Shown here one piece after another: positions 1 through 8,808 of a DNA stretch of 64,000 bases (the stretch's first letter is position 1; the number at the start of each line of letters is the position of its first letter). This DNA is from Pseudomonadota bacterium (GTDB taxonomy: Bacteria; Pseudomonadota; Gammaproteobacteria; Burkholderiales; Burkholderiaceae_C): NCBI GenBank assembly GCA_023390985.1, contig JAEWBU010000267.1, positions 14,846-78,845 on the forward strand, written 5' to 3'. The position numbers and the translations under genes are program-made. The notes under the pieces are model-generated. The model made no database searches. It saw only the letters and a list, made by a program, of their open reading frames with translations, and had not been told where the DNA came from.

Positions 1-176
1 CCTTCGGCGTGGAGCGCTGCATGTTCGCCAGCAACTTCCCGGTCGACAGTCTGTGCGCGACCTTCGACGAGATCTTCGATGGCTTCGCCGAGATCGTGCG
101 CGGCCTCGCCGAGCCGGAACGCCGTGCGCTGTTCCATGACAACGCCGTCCGCCTGTACGCCATTCCCCTTGGATGA
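1..176 (+). CDS. Amidohydrolase family 2 protein, C-terminal fragment
   Basis: Only the last 57 residues are present; the reading frame enters at base 3 and stops at TGA 174-176. The segment FGVERCMFASNFPVDSL followed by an acidic helix and ALFHDNAVRLY is typical of the C-terminus of TIM-barrel amidohydrolases of the COG3618 type (lactonase or decarboxylase-like metal hydrolases), where the Asn-Phe-Pro-Val-Asp part carries the last metal/active-site Asp. The substrate cannot be told from the fragment. It ends one base before the ATG of the next dehydrogenase gene, so the two are probably co-transcribed. Confidence 0.75.
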   Translation, partial: FGVERCMFASNFPVDSLCATFDEIFDGFAEIVRGLAEPERRALFHDNAVRLYAIPLG

Positions 177-177
177 A

Positions 178-1059
178 ATGAACAGCACTTCCTCTCCCAT
201 CGGATTCATCGGCCTGGGCCTGCTCGGCCAGGCCATGGCCCTGCGCCTGGTCCAGCAGGGCTTTTCGCTCGTCGTCTGGAACCGCGAGCTGGAGCGCAGC
301 GTGCCGCTCGCGGCCGCCGGCGCGCTGGTGGCCGAATCGCCGGCCGAAGTCGCCGCGCGCTGCGCCACGGTCTGCCTGTGCGTCATCGACGGCCCTGCGG
401 TCGAGGACGTGGTGTTCGGTCCGCAAGGCCTGGCCCAGGCGGGGCGCCCGGCGGGCCGGGTGGTGGATTTCTCGACCGTGCCGCCCCACCAGACACGCGC
501 GATCGCGCAGCGCGCCCAGGCCCTGGGCCTGCGCTGGGTCGATGCGCCCGTGTCCGGCGGACCCGCGGCCGCGGCGAGCGGCGGCCTCACCATCATGTTC
601 GGCGGATCGCCGGAGGACGCGAACGCCGTCGAGCCCTTGCTGCAGGCGGTCGCGAGCCGCCGCACGCATCTGGGCGAAGTCGGCAGCGGCCAGGACATGA
701 AGGTGGTCAACCAGGCGCTGGTGGGCGGCACCGCCGTGTTGCTGGCCGAAGCGCTGGCCCTGGCCGGCCGGATGGGATTGCCGCTGGAGAAGGTCCCTTC
801 GTGCCTGGCGGGTGGCCTGGCCGATTCGGTGGGCCTGCAGAGGATCTGGCCCATCATGGCCGCCGAGGCTTTCGACCCGCCCGCGGGCCGGGCCGCCCAG
901 CTGCTCAAGGACCTGCGCGTCGTCGACCAGGTCCGCGCGGCCGAAGCGCTGGAGCTGCCGCTGCTGCAGGCGGCGATCGGCCAGTACCGCGCTTATGTCG
1001 AGGAACGCGGTGCCGGCGACGCCGAAACCTTCTCGATCACGCGCATGTACGGGCGCTGA
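178..1059 (+). CDS. NAD(P)-dependent beta-hydroxyacid dehydrogenase family protein
   Basis: This 293-residue protein of the 3-hydroxyisobutyrate dehydrogenase superfamily would reduce or oxidise a small beta-hydroxy/semialdehyde acid in the cytosol. The N-terminal Rossmann motif GFIGLGLLGQAMA binds the nucleotide; DAPVSGGPAAAASG is the substrate loop; GQDMKVVNQ carries the conserved catalytic Lys. The ATG at 178 was chosen because it is the Met just before the Rossmann strand and lies one base after the upstream stop; an in-frame start at 79 would add 33 residues of shadow sequence. The substrate is unknown. A second family member (GlxR) lies at 31.8 kb. Confidence 0.9.
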   Translation: MNSTSSPIGFIGLGLLGQAMALRLVQQGFSLVVWNRELERSVPLAAAGALVAESPAEVAARCATVCLCVIDGPAVEDVVFGPQGLAQAGRPAGRVVDFSTVPPHQTRAIAQRAQALGLRWVDAPVSGGPAAAASGGLTIMFGGSPEDANAVEPLLQAVASRRTHLGEVGSGQDMKVVNQALVGGTAVLLAEALALAGRMGLPLEKVPSCLAGGLADSVGLQRIWPIMAAEAFDPPAGRAAQLLKDLRVVDQVRAAEALELPLLQAAIGQYRAYVEERGAGDAETFSITRMYGR

Positions 1060-1111
1060 GGCGGGCTGATCGGCGGCAGCACTGCCGGGATGCTGTTGCC
1101 AGTGTTGCACT

Positions 1112-1978
1112 GTGGTCGGGTTGGCCCGCTGGTCCAATGAACGGGTGGAACCCTACGTCACGCTGATCAGCACCCCGGACTACCTGCCCGGAGTGATCGC
1201 GCTGGGCCGTTCGCTGCGCGCGAGCGGCACCGAGCGGCCCCTGGTCGTGGCCGTGGCCGACGGCGCCGGTGCGGAGGTCGAAACGCCTCTCAAGCGCGAG
1301 GGCCTGGAGACGGTGCGCCTGCCCAAGGCGATCCGTCCGGTGGGCCTCGACCAGTCCGCCGCGCACCACTGGTCCCACACCTTCGACAAGCTGCACCTCT
1401 TCGGGCTGACGCAGTACCGCAAGCTGGTGTACCTGGACAGCGACATGATGGTGCTGTCGCGGATCGACGAACTGTTCGACTGGCCGCACATGTCCGCGGT
1501 GGCGGCCGGCCGGCTGGTCCACCCGGACTGGGTGCGGCTCAATTCCGGCCTGATGGTGATCGAGCCCCGCGAGGGCCTGACCGAGGAGATCGTCGCCGCG
1601 CTGCCGGACGCCCTGCGCGATGCTTCGCTCGACGGCGGCCGCATCGTCGGCGACCAGGACCTGATCAACGCCTACTACCCCGAATGGCCCGTCTCGCGGC
1701 TGCAGCTCGACGAGGGCTACAACATGCTGCATCCGCTGGTGGACCGGTACATCGCCAGCGGCCGCTACACCCTGGATGCGCAGGCCTCGCAGCGCGGCCG
1801 CGCGCGCCTGATCAAGGTGATCCACTTCATCGGGTCGGCCAAGCCGTGGTCGCTGCGGGGCATGCTGCGGCATGCGATGGCGCGTTGCCGCGGTGAAATG
1901 CTGCCCATGCAGCGGCGGACCTTCCAGATGTACCGCCGGCTGCTGCGCGGATCCCCCGGGGCGTTCGCGGCGGCCTGA
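1112..1978 (+). CDS. Glycosyltransferase family 8 protein
   Basis: This 288-residue protein looks like a glycogenin/galactinol-synthase-type GT8 enzyme that transfers a sugar from a nucleotide donor. The metal-binding DxD motif is seen as LVYLDSDMMVL; the later motifs NSGLMVIEP, GDQDLINAYY and KVIHFIGSAKPW are also family hallmarks, the last being the His/Gly/Lys donor-phosphate site. The start is uncertain: GTG at 1112 or GTG at 1145; no ATG lies at the right place. No other polysaccharide gene is nearby, so the acceptor is unknown. Confidence 0.88.
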   Translation: MVGLARWSNERVEPYVTLISTPDYLPGVIALGRSLRASGTERPLVVAVADGAGAEVETPLKREGLETVRLPKAIRPVGLDQSAAHHWSHTFDKLHLFGLTQYRKLVYLDSDMMVLSRIDELFDWPHMSAVAAGRLVHPDWVRLNSGLMVIEPREGLTEEIVAALPDALRDASLDGGRIVGDQDLINAYYPEWPVSRLQLDEGYNMLHPLVDRYIASGRYTLDAQASQRGRARLIKVIHFIGSAKPWSLRGMLRHAMARCRGEMLPMQRRTFQMYRRLLRGSPGAFAAA

Positions 1979-1993
1979 GCGCCGCATCCGGCG

Positions 1994-2167
1994 TCATCCC
2001 AGGCGCCGCTCCTTCACGGCGCCGGCGAGGTCGGTGACGTAGTCCGCGACGTCCTCGACATGGAAGCGCTCGCCGTCCGACTTGCCGCGATCCGGCTGCC
2101 ACGATCGCAGGAAGATGTTCAGGGCGCCGGACGCGACGAAGGTGTCCTCGGTCAGTGACCGTGGCAT
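1994..2167 (-). CDS. Small hypothetical protein
   Basis: A 57-residue acidic-basic soluble protein with no recognised domain and no membrane segment. The ATG at 2167 is preferred because the minus strand has a GGAG motif six bases upstream; the in-frame ATG at 2197 would add ten residues but lacks a clear ribosome site. It runs toward the GT8 gene and is divergent from pncB. The sequence reads as structured protein ([17 protein letters not shown] helix) rather than a shadow frame. Function unknown. Confidence 0.5.
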   Translation of the reverse strand: MPRSLTEDTFVASGALNIFLRSWQPDRGKSDGERFHVEDVADYVTDLAGAVKERRLG

Positions 2168-2272
2168 GGCGGGCTCCGCTTCTTCGGGATGGTCCATCCT
2201 AGGCGGCGATGTCCGATATTCAAGGCGCTCCTACACACGGCCGCGCATCCGCATCGCACACTGGGCAGCGCC

Positions 2273-3472
2273 ATGGACCGCCCCGTCATCGCCAGCCTGC
2301 TGGACACCGACCTCTACAAGTTCACGATGTGGCAGGCGTTGCTGCATCGGCATCCGCAGACGCAGGCGGAGTACACCTTCGTCTGCCGCAACCGCCCGCA
2401 GCGGCCGCTGGCCCGCCTGGCCGCGCAGGTGAACGCGCAGCTCGATGCGCTGTGCGCCCTGCGGTTCTCCGACGAGGAGCTCGCGTACCTGGGCGCGCTG
2501 CGCTTCATCAAGAGCGACTTCATCGATTTCCTGCGGCTGTTCCAGTTCCAGCGCCGGTTCATCACCGCCGCCGCCGAAGGCGACGAGCTGCGCATCCGGG
2601 CGAGCGGCCCCCAGGTGCACGTGATGTTCTTCGAGATCTTCGTGCTGGCGATCGTCAACGAGCTGCACTTCCGCGAGGCGGACGAGCGGCAGGCGCTGGA
2701 CACCGGGCGCGCGCGCCTGCGTTCCAAGATCGAGGCCCTGCGCGGGTTCGGGCGCCGCCCGGCCCGCGCGCATCCGCTCGAGATCTTCGATTTCGGCGTG
2801 CGGCGCCGCTTCTCCGCGGCCTGGCACCGTGAAGTGCTGACGACGCTGCGCGACGAGGTCCCCGCGTTCTTCACGGGCACCTCCAACGTGCTGCTGGCCC
2901 GGGAACTGCGGCTGGTGCCCATCGGGACGATGGCGCACGAGTACCTGCAGACCTACCAGGCGCTGGGCGTGCGATTGCGCGACTTCCAGCGCGCGGCGCT
3001 GGAGGACTGGGTGCAGGAGTACCGCGGCGACCTGGGCATCGCGCTGACGGACACGGTGGGCATGGACGCCTTCCTGGCGGACTTCGACCTGTATTTCGCC
3101 AAGCTGTTCGACGGGCTGCGCCACGACTCGGGCGATCCGGTCGCCTGGGGCGAGAAGGCGCTGGCGCACTACCGGCGGCTGCGCATCGACCCGGGCAGCA
3201 AGCGGCTGGTGTTCTCCGATGCGCTGACGATCCCGAAGGTGCTGGAGCTCTACGACGCGTTCGCCGACCAGGCCCAGCTCGGGTTCGGCATCGGCACGCA
3301 CCTCACCAACGACGTCGGCCTGGAGCCGCTCAACATCGTGATGAAGCTCACCTCGGCCAACGGCCAGCCGGTGGCCAAGCTCTCGGACAGCCCGGGCAAG
3401 ACCTTGTCCTCCGACGAGACCTTCCTGGCCTACCTGCGCCAGGTGTTCGGGCTGCCGCCGCGGCGCGCCTGA
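2273..3472 (+). CDS. pncB: Nicotinate phosphoribosyltransferase
   Basis: This 399-residue cytosolic enzyme makes nicotinate mononucleotide from nicotinate and PRPP in the Preiss-Handler NAD salvage pathway. The N-terminus [17 protein letters not shown], the central [16 protein letters not shown] with the catalytic His, [21 protein letters not shown] and [10 protein letters not shown] (phosphate-binding) are all classic PncB signatures, and the length matches the family. ATG 2273 was chosen because the protein begins at the conserved leader; an in-frame upstream start at 2189 adds 28 unrelated residues. Confidence 0.96.
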   Translation: MDRPVIASLLDTDLYKFTMWQALLHRHPQTQAEYTFVCRNRPQRPLARLAAQVNAQLDALCALRFSDEELAYLGALRFIKSDFIDFLRLFQFQRRFITAAAEGDELRIRASGPQVHVMFFEIFVLAIVNELHFREADERQALDTGRARLRSKIEALRGFGRRPARAHPLEIFDFGVRRRFSAAWHREVLTTLRDEVPAFFTGTSNVLLARELRLVPIGTMAHEYLQTYQALGVRLRDFQRAALEDWVQEYRGDLGIALTDTVGMDAFLADFDLYFAKLFDGLRHDSGDPVAWGEKALAHYRRLRIDPGSKRLVFSDALTIPKVLELYDAFADQAQLGFGIGTHLTNDVGLEPLNIVMKLTSANGQPVAKLSDSPGKTLSSDETFLAYLRQVFGLPPRRA

Positions 3473-3478
3473 GGCGGC

Positions 3479-3829
3479 TCAGTTCTCCAGCAGCCAGTCC
3501 AGGGCGCCGCGCTCGTCGGTGAACACCGAATCGCAGCCGTCGATGCCGGTGTCCACATGCCCGGGGACGATCGAAGCGACCCTGTCGATGTGGCGAAGCG
3601 CCACCCCGACGGCGTCGCCCGCGAGCCGCTGGTCCTCGCGATCGTGCATCGACTGCACGCCGCGCAGGTCCAGCAGCAGCCGGCGCACCGACCAGCCCTC
3701 GGTCCGGACCGAGAGCCAGGAGAGGAACGAGAAGAATTCGTGGAGGGCAGGGGTGCCGCTGACCTGCACGGCGCAGTGGGTCTCGTGCTTGGACCACTCC
3801 ATCCGGATGTTCTGCGAAGCGAAGCCCAT
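3479..3829 (-). CDS. Hypothetical protein, possibly STAS/SpoIIAA-like
   Basis: A 116-residue soluble protein. The alternation of strands and helices, with a central LLLDLRGVQSMHDREDQRLAGDAVG segment and a C-terminal DSVFTDERGALDWLLEN helix, resembles SpoIIAA-like/STAS folds that occur as small stand-alone bacterial proteins, but no signature proves it. A G-rich run (GGGGGGA) precedes the ATG. It faces pncB tail to tail with a six-base gap. It lies just 15 bases beyond the stop of the CitE-like gene, so it may be the distal start of its own short transcript. Confidence 0.55.
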   Translation of the reverse strand: MGFASQNIRMEWSKHETHCAVQVSGTPALHEFFSFLSWLSVRTEGWSVRRLLLDLRGVQSMHDREDQRLAGDAVGVALRHIDRVASIVPGHVDTGIDGCDSVFTDERGALDWLLEN

Positions 3830-3844
3830 GAAGTCCCCCCTGAG

Positions 3845-4678
3845 TCAGCGTGGCGGAAGCTGCAACCAGCGGCGCGCGCGTTCGACGATCGGCCGGTCGA
3901 TCATGCGGCCTTCCAGCTGCACCGCGCCGAGTCCGCGGCGCTGCGCGTCCTCGTCGGCGGCCACCACCTTGCGCGCCCATTCGAGCTCCGCGGCCGAGGG
4001 CCCGAAGCCCTGGTTGGCCACGGCCACCTGCTTCGGGTGGATGCACACGGTGCCGGTGAATCCCACGGCGCGTGCCTGCGAGACGAGCGCACCGAACGCC
4101 TCCATGTCGGCGATCTCCGCGATGCTGCCCGGCAGTCCCCAGCAGGCCTGACCGAACGCGCGGGCGCAGGTCGCCACCTGCTGCGCCGGCCACAGCAGCG
4201 AAGGCGGCTGCGGCGCCACGCCCATCTCGGACGCGTAGTCCTCGGCGCCGAAGCCCAGCGCCGCCACGTTCGGGCCGGCGGCGATGCGTTCGGCGTGGAG
4301 CACGCCGCGCGCGGTTTCGATGAGCACGGCGATCGGCAGCTGCGGCGCGCCAAGGCGGGCCAGCGTTTCCTGGACGTCGATCACCTGCTGCGCCGATTCC
4401 ACCTTGGGCAGCATCAGGCCCTGCAGGCGATCCAGCGGTGCCTGCGCCAGGTCCTCCCGCAGCCACCCGGGCTGCGCGTTCACCCGCAGCAGCAGGGGCA
4501 CTTCGTTGCCATGCGCCGCGATCGCTTCCTGGGCGAGACGACGCGCTTCGGCCTTACGCTCCGGTGCGACGGAATCCTCGAGGTCGACGATGACGGCATC
4601 CGCGCCGCTGCGGACCGCCTTGGCGAGCAGCTGCGGCGAGGTCGCGGGCACGAAGAGCAGCGATCGCCATCCGGTCAT
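3845..4678 (-). CDS. HpcH/HpaI aldolase / citrate-lyase-beta-like CoA ester lyase
   Basis: This 277-residue TIM-barrel protein belongs to the CitE/malyl-CoA lyase group, which cleaves or forms 3-hydroxyacyl-CoA esters with Mg2+. Signatures: SLLFVPATSPQLLAKA at the start, ADAVIVDLEDSVAPERK (metal/CoA region), LLLRVNAQP, LMLPKVESAQQV and GAEDYASEMG. ATG 4678 overlaps the stop of the CoA-transferase as ATGA; ATG 4684 is two codons upstream and also possible. Together with the CoA-transferase and the Bug receptor it suggests uptake, CoA activation and C-C cleavage of a carboxylic acid such as a hydroxy-dicarboxylate; the substrate is inferred only. Confidence 0.88.
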   Translation of the reverse strand: MTGWRSLLFVPATSPQLLAKAVRSGADAVIVDLEDSVAPERKAEARRLAQEAIAAHGNEVPLLLRVNAQPGWLREDLAQAPLDRLQGLMLPKVESAQQVIDVQETLARLGAPQLPIAVLIETARGVLHAERIAAGPNVAALGFGAEDYASEMGVAPQPPSLLWPAQQVATCARAFGQACWGLPGSIAEIADMEAFGALVSQARAVGFTGTVCIHPKQVAVANQGFGPSAAELEWARKVVAADEDAQRRGLGAVQLEGRMIDRPIVERARRWLQLPPR

Positions 4679-5898
4679 TCGCATCGGGCGGCCCCTCGCT
4701 GGACCAGCGGCTGGAGATCGCCGGCGGTGAGGCCGAGCTCCGCGAGCAGTTCCGCGGTGTGCTGGCCGAGCGCCGGCGCGGTCCGCCGCAGCGACCCCGG
4801 CGTGTCCGACAGCCGCGGCGTCACGTGGTGCATCACCGTGCCTTCGACTTCGACGTAGCAGCCGCGTTCGCGCACGTGTTCGTCGCGCAGCAGGCGGGCC
4901 GGGTCGTGGATCGGTCCCACCGTCACGCCCCTGGCGCGGAAGAGGGCCAGGCAGTCCGCCTGGTCGCGGGCGGCGATGAAGTCGCCGATGAGGGCATCCA
5001 GCTCGCCGTCGTGCGCGAGCCGGTCCGCGTTGGTGATGAAGCGCTGGTCGTTCACCAGTTCCGGCCGGCCGATGGCCTCGAGCACGCGGCGCGCCATCGC
5101 ATCGGTCGAGCCGGACAGCGCCACCCAGCCGCCGTCGCGGCAGCGGTAGACGCCGCGGGGCGAAGCGATCTTGCGACCGGGCTCGGCCTCGGGGCCGCCG
5201 GCCGCATGCAGCGTGACGTCGGGGCCCATGATGGCCAGCATCGGTTCCAGCAGCGACAGGTCGACCACCTGGCCCTTGCCGCCGCGCACTTCCACCTCGC
5301 GCAGCGCGGCCATCGTCGCGTAGGCGCCGGTGAGGCCGGCGACCATGTCGGCGAGCGCCATGTTGGGCAGGCCGGGTCGTCCGCTTTCGGAATGTTTGTG
5401 CGCGAAGCCCGAGAAGCCTTCGACCAGGCTGCCGAAGCCGGGCAGGGTGCGGTACGGCCCGCTCTGGCCCCAGCCGGAGAGGCGCACGATCACCAGGCGC
5501 GGGTTGTCCGCGTGCAGCGACTCGGGCGCCAGGCCCATCGCCTCGAGCGTGCCGGGCCGGAAGCTCTCGACCAGCACGTTCGCGGTCGACAGCAGTTGCC
5601 GCAGCAGCGCCATGGCCTGGGGATCGCGCAGGTCCAGCGCCAGGCTGCGCTTGTTGCGGCCGTACACCCGCCACCAGCCGTCGAAAGGCCGCCCATCGCC
5701 GTCCTCGCCCTGCCACTGGCGCAGCGTGTCGCCGCCCGCGGGCGACTCCAGCTTGATCACGTCCGCGCCGAAGTCGGCCAGCTGCAGCGACAGCATGTTG
5801 CCCGCCACCAGGCGCGACAGGTCGACGACGCGCACGCCTTCGAGCGGGCCGCGCGCCTGCGGCTGCAGGGCGACCCGGGGCAGGTCCTGCTCGGGCAT
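4675..5898 (-). CDS. Family III CoA-transferase (CaiB/BaiF type)
   Basis: This 407-residue enzyme moves CoA between acyl-CoA and a free carboxylic acid. It opens with PLEGVRVVDLSRLVAGNM, then FGADVIKLESPAGGDTLRQW, YGRNKRSLALDLRDP and the catalytic-Asp region GLPNMALADMVAGLTGAYA, all standard for the family. It lies four bases downstream of the Bug receptor gene and overlaps the CitE-like gene, so the three form one operon read leftward. The acyl donor and acceptor cannot be deduced. Confidence 0.93.
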   Translation of the reverse strand: MPEQDLPRVALQPQARGPLEGVRVVDLSRLVAGNMLSLQLADFGADVIKLESPAGGDTLRQWQGEDGDGRPFDGWWRVYGRNKRSLALDLRDPQAMALLRQLLSTANVLVESFRPGTLEAMGLAPESLHADNPRLVIVRLSGWGQSGPYRTLPGFGSLVEGFSGFAHKHSESGRPGLPNMALADMVAGLTGAYATMAALREVEVRGGKGQVVDLSLLEPMLAIMGPDVTLHAAGGPEAEPGRKIASPRGVYRCRDGGWVALSGSTDAMARRVLEAIGRPELVNDQRFITNADRLAHDGELDALIGDFIAARDQADCLALFRARGVTVGPIHDPARLLRDEHVRERGCYVEVEGTVMHHVTPRLSDTPGSLRRTAPALGQHTAELLAELGLTAGDLQPLVQRGAARCE

Positions 5899-5902
5899 GG
5901 GA

Positions 5903-6874
5903 TCAGTCCGCCTTCAGGTCGAGCTGGCGCACCAGCGACTGCCAGGCCGGCGCTTCCTTGCGCAGCTGGGCCAGGAACGCGTCGTTGGACACGCGCAGCA
6001 GGCCCGTCTCCATCGCGGCGAAGCGCGAGACCACTTCGGGGTTGCGCAGGGCTTCGTCCACCGCCTTCTCGATGCGCTGCGCGACTTCGCGCGGCACGCC
6101 CTTGGGGGCGAAGATGCCGCCGATCACCGCGATCGGCTCGCCCGGCAGGCCGGCTTCGGCCAGCGTGGGCACCTCGGGCAGCGAGGCTTCGCGCTTGTCG
6201 CCGGTGACCGCCAGCACGCGCAGGCGGCCGGAGCGCACGTGGGTCAGCGAGGCGGTCAGCGAATCGGTGGCGAAGAGCACCTGGCCGCTCATCAGGTCGG
6301 TGAGCGCCGCGCCGCTGCCCTTGTAGGGAACGTGCGTGGCCTTCACGCCCGCGCGGCGCAGGAAGATCTCGGAGCCCAGGTGGGTCATGGTGCCGGTGCC
6401 GGCGGACGCGTAGGCCGAGGGCTGGGTGCGAAGCTGCTCGACCAGCTCCTTGAGCGTCTTCGGCGCGCCGGGCGTGTTGGCGACCAGCACCGCGAACGGC
6501 GCGCGCAGCACGGGCGCCACCGGCACGAAATCGTCCAGCGAGTAGCGGGCCGAGGCATTGATCGCGGGCACCACCAGCAGCTGGGCGGTGGAGGTGAAGA
6601 GCAGGGTGTAGCCGTCGGCCGGGGCGCGCATCACCGACTGGTGGGCGATGATGCCGCCGCCGCCGGTGCGGTTCTCGATCACCACCGACTGGCCCAGCGC
6701 GTTGCCCAGGTGCACGCCGAGCAGGCGGGCGACCACGTCGCTGCCGGAGCCGGGGCCCTGCGGCACCACCAGCGTGACGGGCTTGGCAGGGAAGTCGGCC
6801 GCGAAGGCGAAGGTCGAGGCCATCGTCGTGGCGAGGGCCGCGACGATGGCACGGCGGCGGGTTGCAAAATGCAT
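5903..6874 (-). CDS. Bug-family (tripartite tricarboxylate transporter) solute receptor
   Basis: This 323-residue periplasmic binding protein has a cleavable signal peptide (MHFATRRRAIVAALATTMASTFAFA) and the Bug signatures KPVTLVVPQGPGSGSDVVAR, VVIENRTGGGG and THVPYKGSGAALTDLMSGQV. Bug proteins bind carboxylates or amides and deliver them to TctAB permeases; no TctA or TctB gene is in the window, which is usual for the many orphan Bug receptors of this bacterial group. It is the first gene of the operon and is divergent from the MarR gene. Confidence 0.93.
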   Translation of the reverse strand: MHFATRRRAIVAALATTMASTFAFAADFPAKPVTLVVPQGPGSGSDVVARLLGVHLGNALGQSVVIENRTGGGGIIAHQSVMRAPADGYTLLFTSTAQLLVVPAINASARYSLDDFVPVAPVLRAPFAVLVANTPGAPKTLKELVEQLRTQPSAYASAGTGTMTHLGSEIFLRRAGVKATHVPYKGSGAALTDLMSGQVLFATDSLTASLTHVRSGRLRVLAVTGDKREASLPEVPTLAEAGLPGEPIAVIGGIFAPKGVPREVAQRIEKAVDEALRNPEVVSRFAAMETGLLRVSNDAFLAQLRKEAPAWQSLVRQLDLKAD

Positions 6875-6921
6875 GCGCTTGTCTCCTGTTCGGCGCGCAG
6901 CATACCAACATAATCCGTGCT

Positions 6922-7422
6922 ATGGCAACTATTGCATCCGCAAATAAAAAGACGGCCACGCTGGCCCAGCTGAAGGGGCACACGCCGGAGGCGCTGATCA
7001 CCTTCCGCGTGCAGGTGCTGTCGCAGCTGCTGTCACGGCTGGTCGACGTGCAGGTGCGCGAAAGCCTGGGGCTGACCAGCCGCCAGTGGCGAGTCCTTGT
7101 GATCGTCAACCGCCTGGGGCCGTCGACCTCGGGCGAGGTGGCTCGGCTGGCCAGCTTCGACCACAGCCAGGTCAGCCGCGTCGCCTTCGAGCTGGCGGAG
7201 CTGGGGCTGCTCCAGCAGGGGAGCGACGGCAAGGATCGCCGCAAGCAGGTGCTGTCGCTCACGCCCGCCGCCACCGGGATGCTGCGCCGCGGGGTGCCGG
7301 ATTCGCTGGCGCGCGAACGGCGCCTGCGCGAGCGGCTGGGCGAAGCCCGCTACCAGGCGTTCAGCGAGGCAGTCGAGGCGCTGACCGAAGAGGCGAGGGC
7401 GATGCTGGCCGGCGAGGACTGA
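6922..7422 (+). CDS. MarR-family transcriptional regulator
   Basis: This 166-residue winged-helix dimer regulator has the MarR core LGLTSRQWRVLVIVNRLGPSTSGEVARLASFDHSQVSRVAFELAELGLLQQGSDGKDRRKQ, with the recognition helix at SQVSRVAF and the wing at DGKDRR. ATG 6922 is preferred; an in-frame start at 6862 would overlap the Bug gene and add a non-family leader. The 47-base divergent gap to the Bug/CoA-transferase/CitE operon suggests it controls that operon, perhaps in response to its carboxylate substrate. A TTGC-N4-GCAA dyad at 6932-6943, inside its first codons, could be an operator. Confidence 0.9.
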   Translation: MATIASANKKTATLAQLKGHTPEALITFRVQVLSQLLSRLVDVQVRESLGLTSRQWRVLVIVNRLGPSTSGEVARLASFDHSQVSRVAFELAELGLLQQGSDGKDRRKQVLSLTPAATGMLRRGVPDSLARERRLRERLGEARYQAFSEAVEALTEEARAMLAGED

Positions 7423-7625
7423 ACCCCTTCCAGACGACCGGCTTTACACGCCTGACCCCCCGGCCGCGCCCGCGCGAGGCGCATAATGTCGGTCCCCCGC
7501 CGGCTGTGCTGCCGGGGCACCCCTCCTGCGGTGACCAGTCTGCCTCGCCTTCCCGAACCCTTCCCCATGAGTTTGTGATTGCATCCCGGCTCCATCGTGG
7601 ATCCTTCCTTTCTCATGGAGTCCGA
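7423..7625 (+). other. Leader region of the RRM-protein gene
   Basis: This 203-base gene-free stretch precedes the RNA-binding protein gene. It holds no convincing ORF. A ggag motif (ATGGAGTCCGA) sits just before the start codon. Small RRM proteins of bacteria are often cold- or growth-regulated through long leaders, so a regulatory 5' UTR is plausible, but no defined structure was established here. Confidence 0.35.
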
Positions 7626-7913
7626 ATGGGCAACAAACTCTACGTGGGCAACCTGCCCTACACCTTCAACGACAGCGACATGGAGCAGGCGTTCAGCGCC
7701 TTCGGCTCCGTGCAGAGCGCCAAGATCGTGACCGACCGCGACAGCGGCCGCTCCAAGGGCTTCGGCTTCGTCGAGATGTCCAGCGACGTCGAGGCCAAGG
7801 CGGCCATCGAGGGCATGAACGGCCACCAGCTCGGCGGCCGCGGCCTCGTGGTCAACGAAGCGCGTCCGATGGAACCGCGCACGCCCCGCTTCGGCGGCTC
7901 GCGCGGCTACTGA
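7626..7913 (+). CDS. Small RRM-domain RNA-binding protein
   Basis: This 95-residue protein is one RNA-recognition motif plus a short Arg/Gly tail. RNP2 is KLYVGNLPY near residue 4 and RNP1 is KGFGFVEM in the middle, with the standard beta-alpha-beta order and ending GGRGLVVNEARPMEPRTPRFGGSRGY. Such stand-alone RRM proteins of proteobacteria and cyanobacteria bind single-stranded RNA and are frequently cold-induced. The infA paralogue follows after 99 bases, which fits a cold/translation-adaptation pair. Confidence 0.93.
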   Translation: MGNKLYVGNLPYTFNDSDMEQAFSAFGSVQSAKIVTDRDSGRSKGFGFVEMSSDVEAKAAIEGMNGHQLGGRGLVVNEARPMEPRTPRFGGSRGY

Positions 7914-8012
7914 CCGCTTGCGGCGCCTGGGGCGCCGCCCAATCTCCGGCCCGCCGCTTCGTCGCGGCGGCGTGCAGACGCCATGCATGCCACGGCATGC
8001 GGGAGGATTCCG

Positions 8013-8279
8013 ATGGCGAAAGAAGACCTGATCGAAATGCGCGGCCGCGTGGCCGAAATCCTGCCCGACTCGCGTTGCCGGGTCGTGCTCACCAACGGCC
8101 ACGAACTGGTGGCCTACACCGGCGGCAAGATGAAGAAGCACCGCATCCGCATCATCGCCGGCGATGACGTGACGCTCGAGATGTCGCCCTACGACCTGAC
8201 CAAGGGCCGCATCATGTTCCGCCACCTGCCCGAGCGCAGGGACGGCGCTGCGCCGAAGCGCCCGCCGGTCCGGCGCTGA
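8013..8279 (+). CDS. infA: Translation initiation factor IF-1 (paralogue)
   Basis: This 88-residue OB-fold protein binds the 30S A site during initiation. [70 protein letters not shown] is unmistakable IF-1. It is longer than the usual 72 residues by a basic C-terminal tail. The start at 8013 has a good GGGAGGA site eight bases upstream. No ribosomal-protein operon is near, so this is the free-standing second copy common in Betaproteobacteria rather than the copy in the ribosomal-protein cluster; that is inference from context. Confidence 0.93.
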   Translation: MAKEDLIEMRGRVAEILPDSRCRVVLTNGHELVAYTGGKMKKHRIRIIAGDDVTLEMSPYDLTKGRIMFRHLPERRDGAAPKRPPVRR

Positions 8280-8293
8280 AATCCGGCTTCAGC
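8275..8293. terminator. Weak hairpin between convergent infA and AhpD-like genes
   Basis: GCTGAA (8275-8280) and TTCAGC (8288-8293) form a six-base-pair stem around a seven-base loop and span both stop codons. There is no T tract, so it is at best a weak bidirectional terminator. Confidence 0.3.
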
Positions 8294-8753
8294 CGACCGC
8301 GTACGGCGTCTCCGGCATCGGCGTGTGGAAGCTCGCATTGAGCATGTTCCAGGCGCGGATGGCCCCGACCGCGTAGGTCAGGCTCGCGATCTGGGCGTCG
8401 CTGAAGTGGCGCTTGATCGCTTCGAATTCCTCGTCGCTGGGCGAGCGGTGCGGGATCGCGTTCACCGCTTCGGCCCAGGCGAAGGCGGCGCGCTCGCGGT
8501 CGCCGAAGAACCGGGGCGCCTCGCGCCAGCCGGCGACCGCGTTGATCTCGCGCGGCTCCACCCCCTGCTTCATCAGGTCGGCCCAGTGCATGTCGATGCA
8601 GAAGGCACAGCCGTTGATCTGGCTGATGCGCAGGTTGACCAGCTCGTGCAGCTTGCGGTCCAGGGCGGTGCCGGCGGCGTACGACAGCTGTGACAGGGCT
8701 CGGGTGCTCTTGGGATCGAGGGCGTGGTAGTCGAGTCGGGGGCCGTGGGACAT
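8289..8753 (-). CDS. AhpD-like/carboxymuconolactone decarboxylase family protein
   Basis: This 154-residue protein of the alkylhydroperoxidase-D/CMD fold has the redox CxxC pair in QINGCAFCIDMHWADL and the downstream helix WREAPRFFGDRERAAFAWAEAVN. Such COG2128 proteins are the characteristic partners of ECF41 sigma factors and probably act in peroxide or electrophile detoxification. ATG 8753 begins at the family N-terminus; the in-frame extension to 8948 lies in the promoter region. A match to the ECF41 promoter motif sits upstream of it (8809-8836). Confidence 0.93.
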   Translation of the reverse strand: MSHGPRLDYHALDPKSTRALSQLSYAAGTALDRKLHELVNLRISQINGCAFCIDMHWADLMKQGVEPREINAVAGWREAPRFFGDRERAAFAWAEAVNAIPHRSPSDEEFEAIKRHFSDAQIASLTYAVGAIRAWNMLNASFHTPMPETPYAVG

Positions 8754-8808
8754 CGTGGGGTTTCCTTTCGTCTGAGGTAGAGCGGGATCGTCCTGCTCCT
8801 GCCCACCA

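Noticed and set aside
6862..6921. Upstream in-frame start for the MarR gene
   Set aside because: It would overlap the Bug gene and add 20 residues unlike the family.
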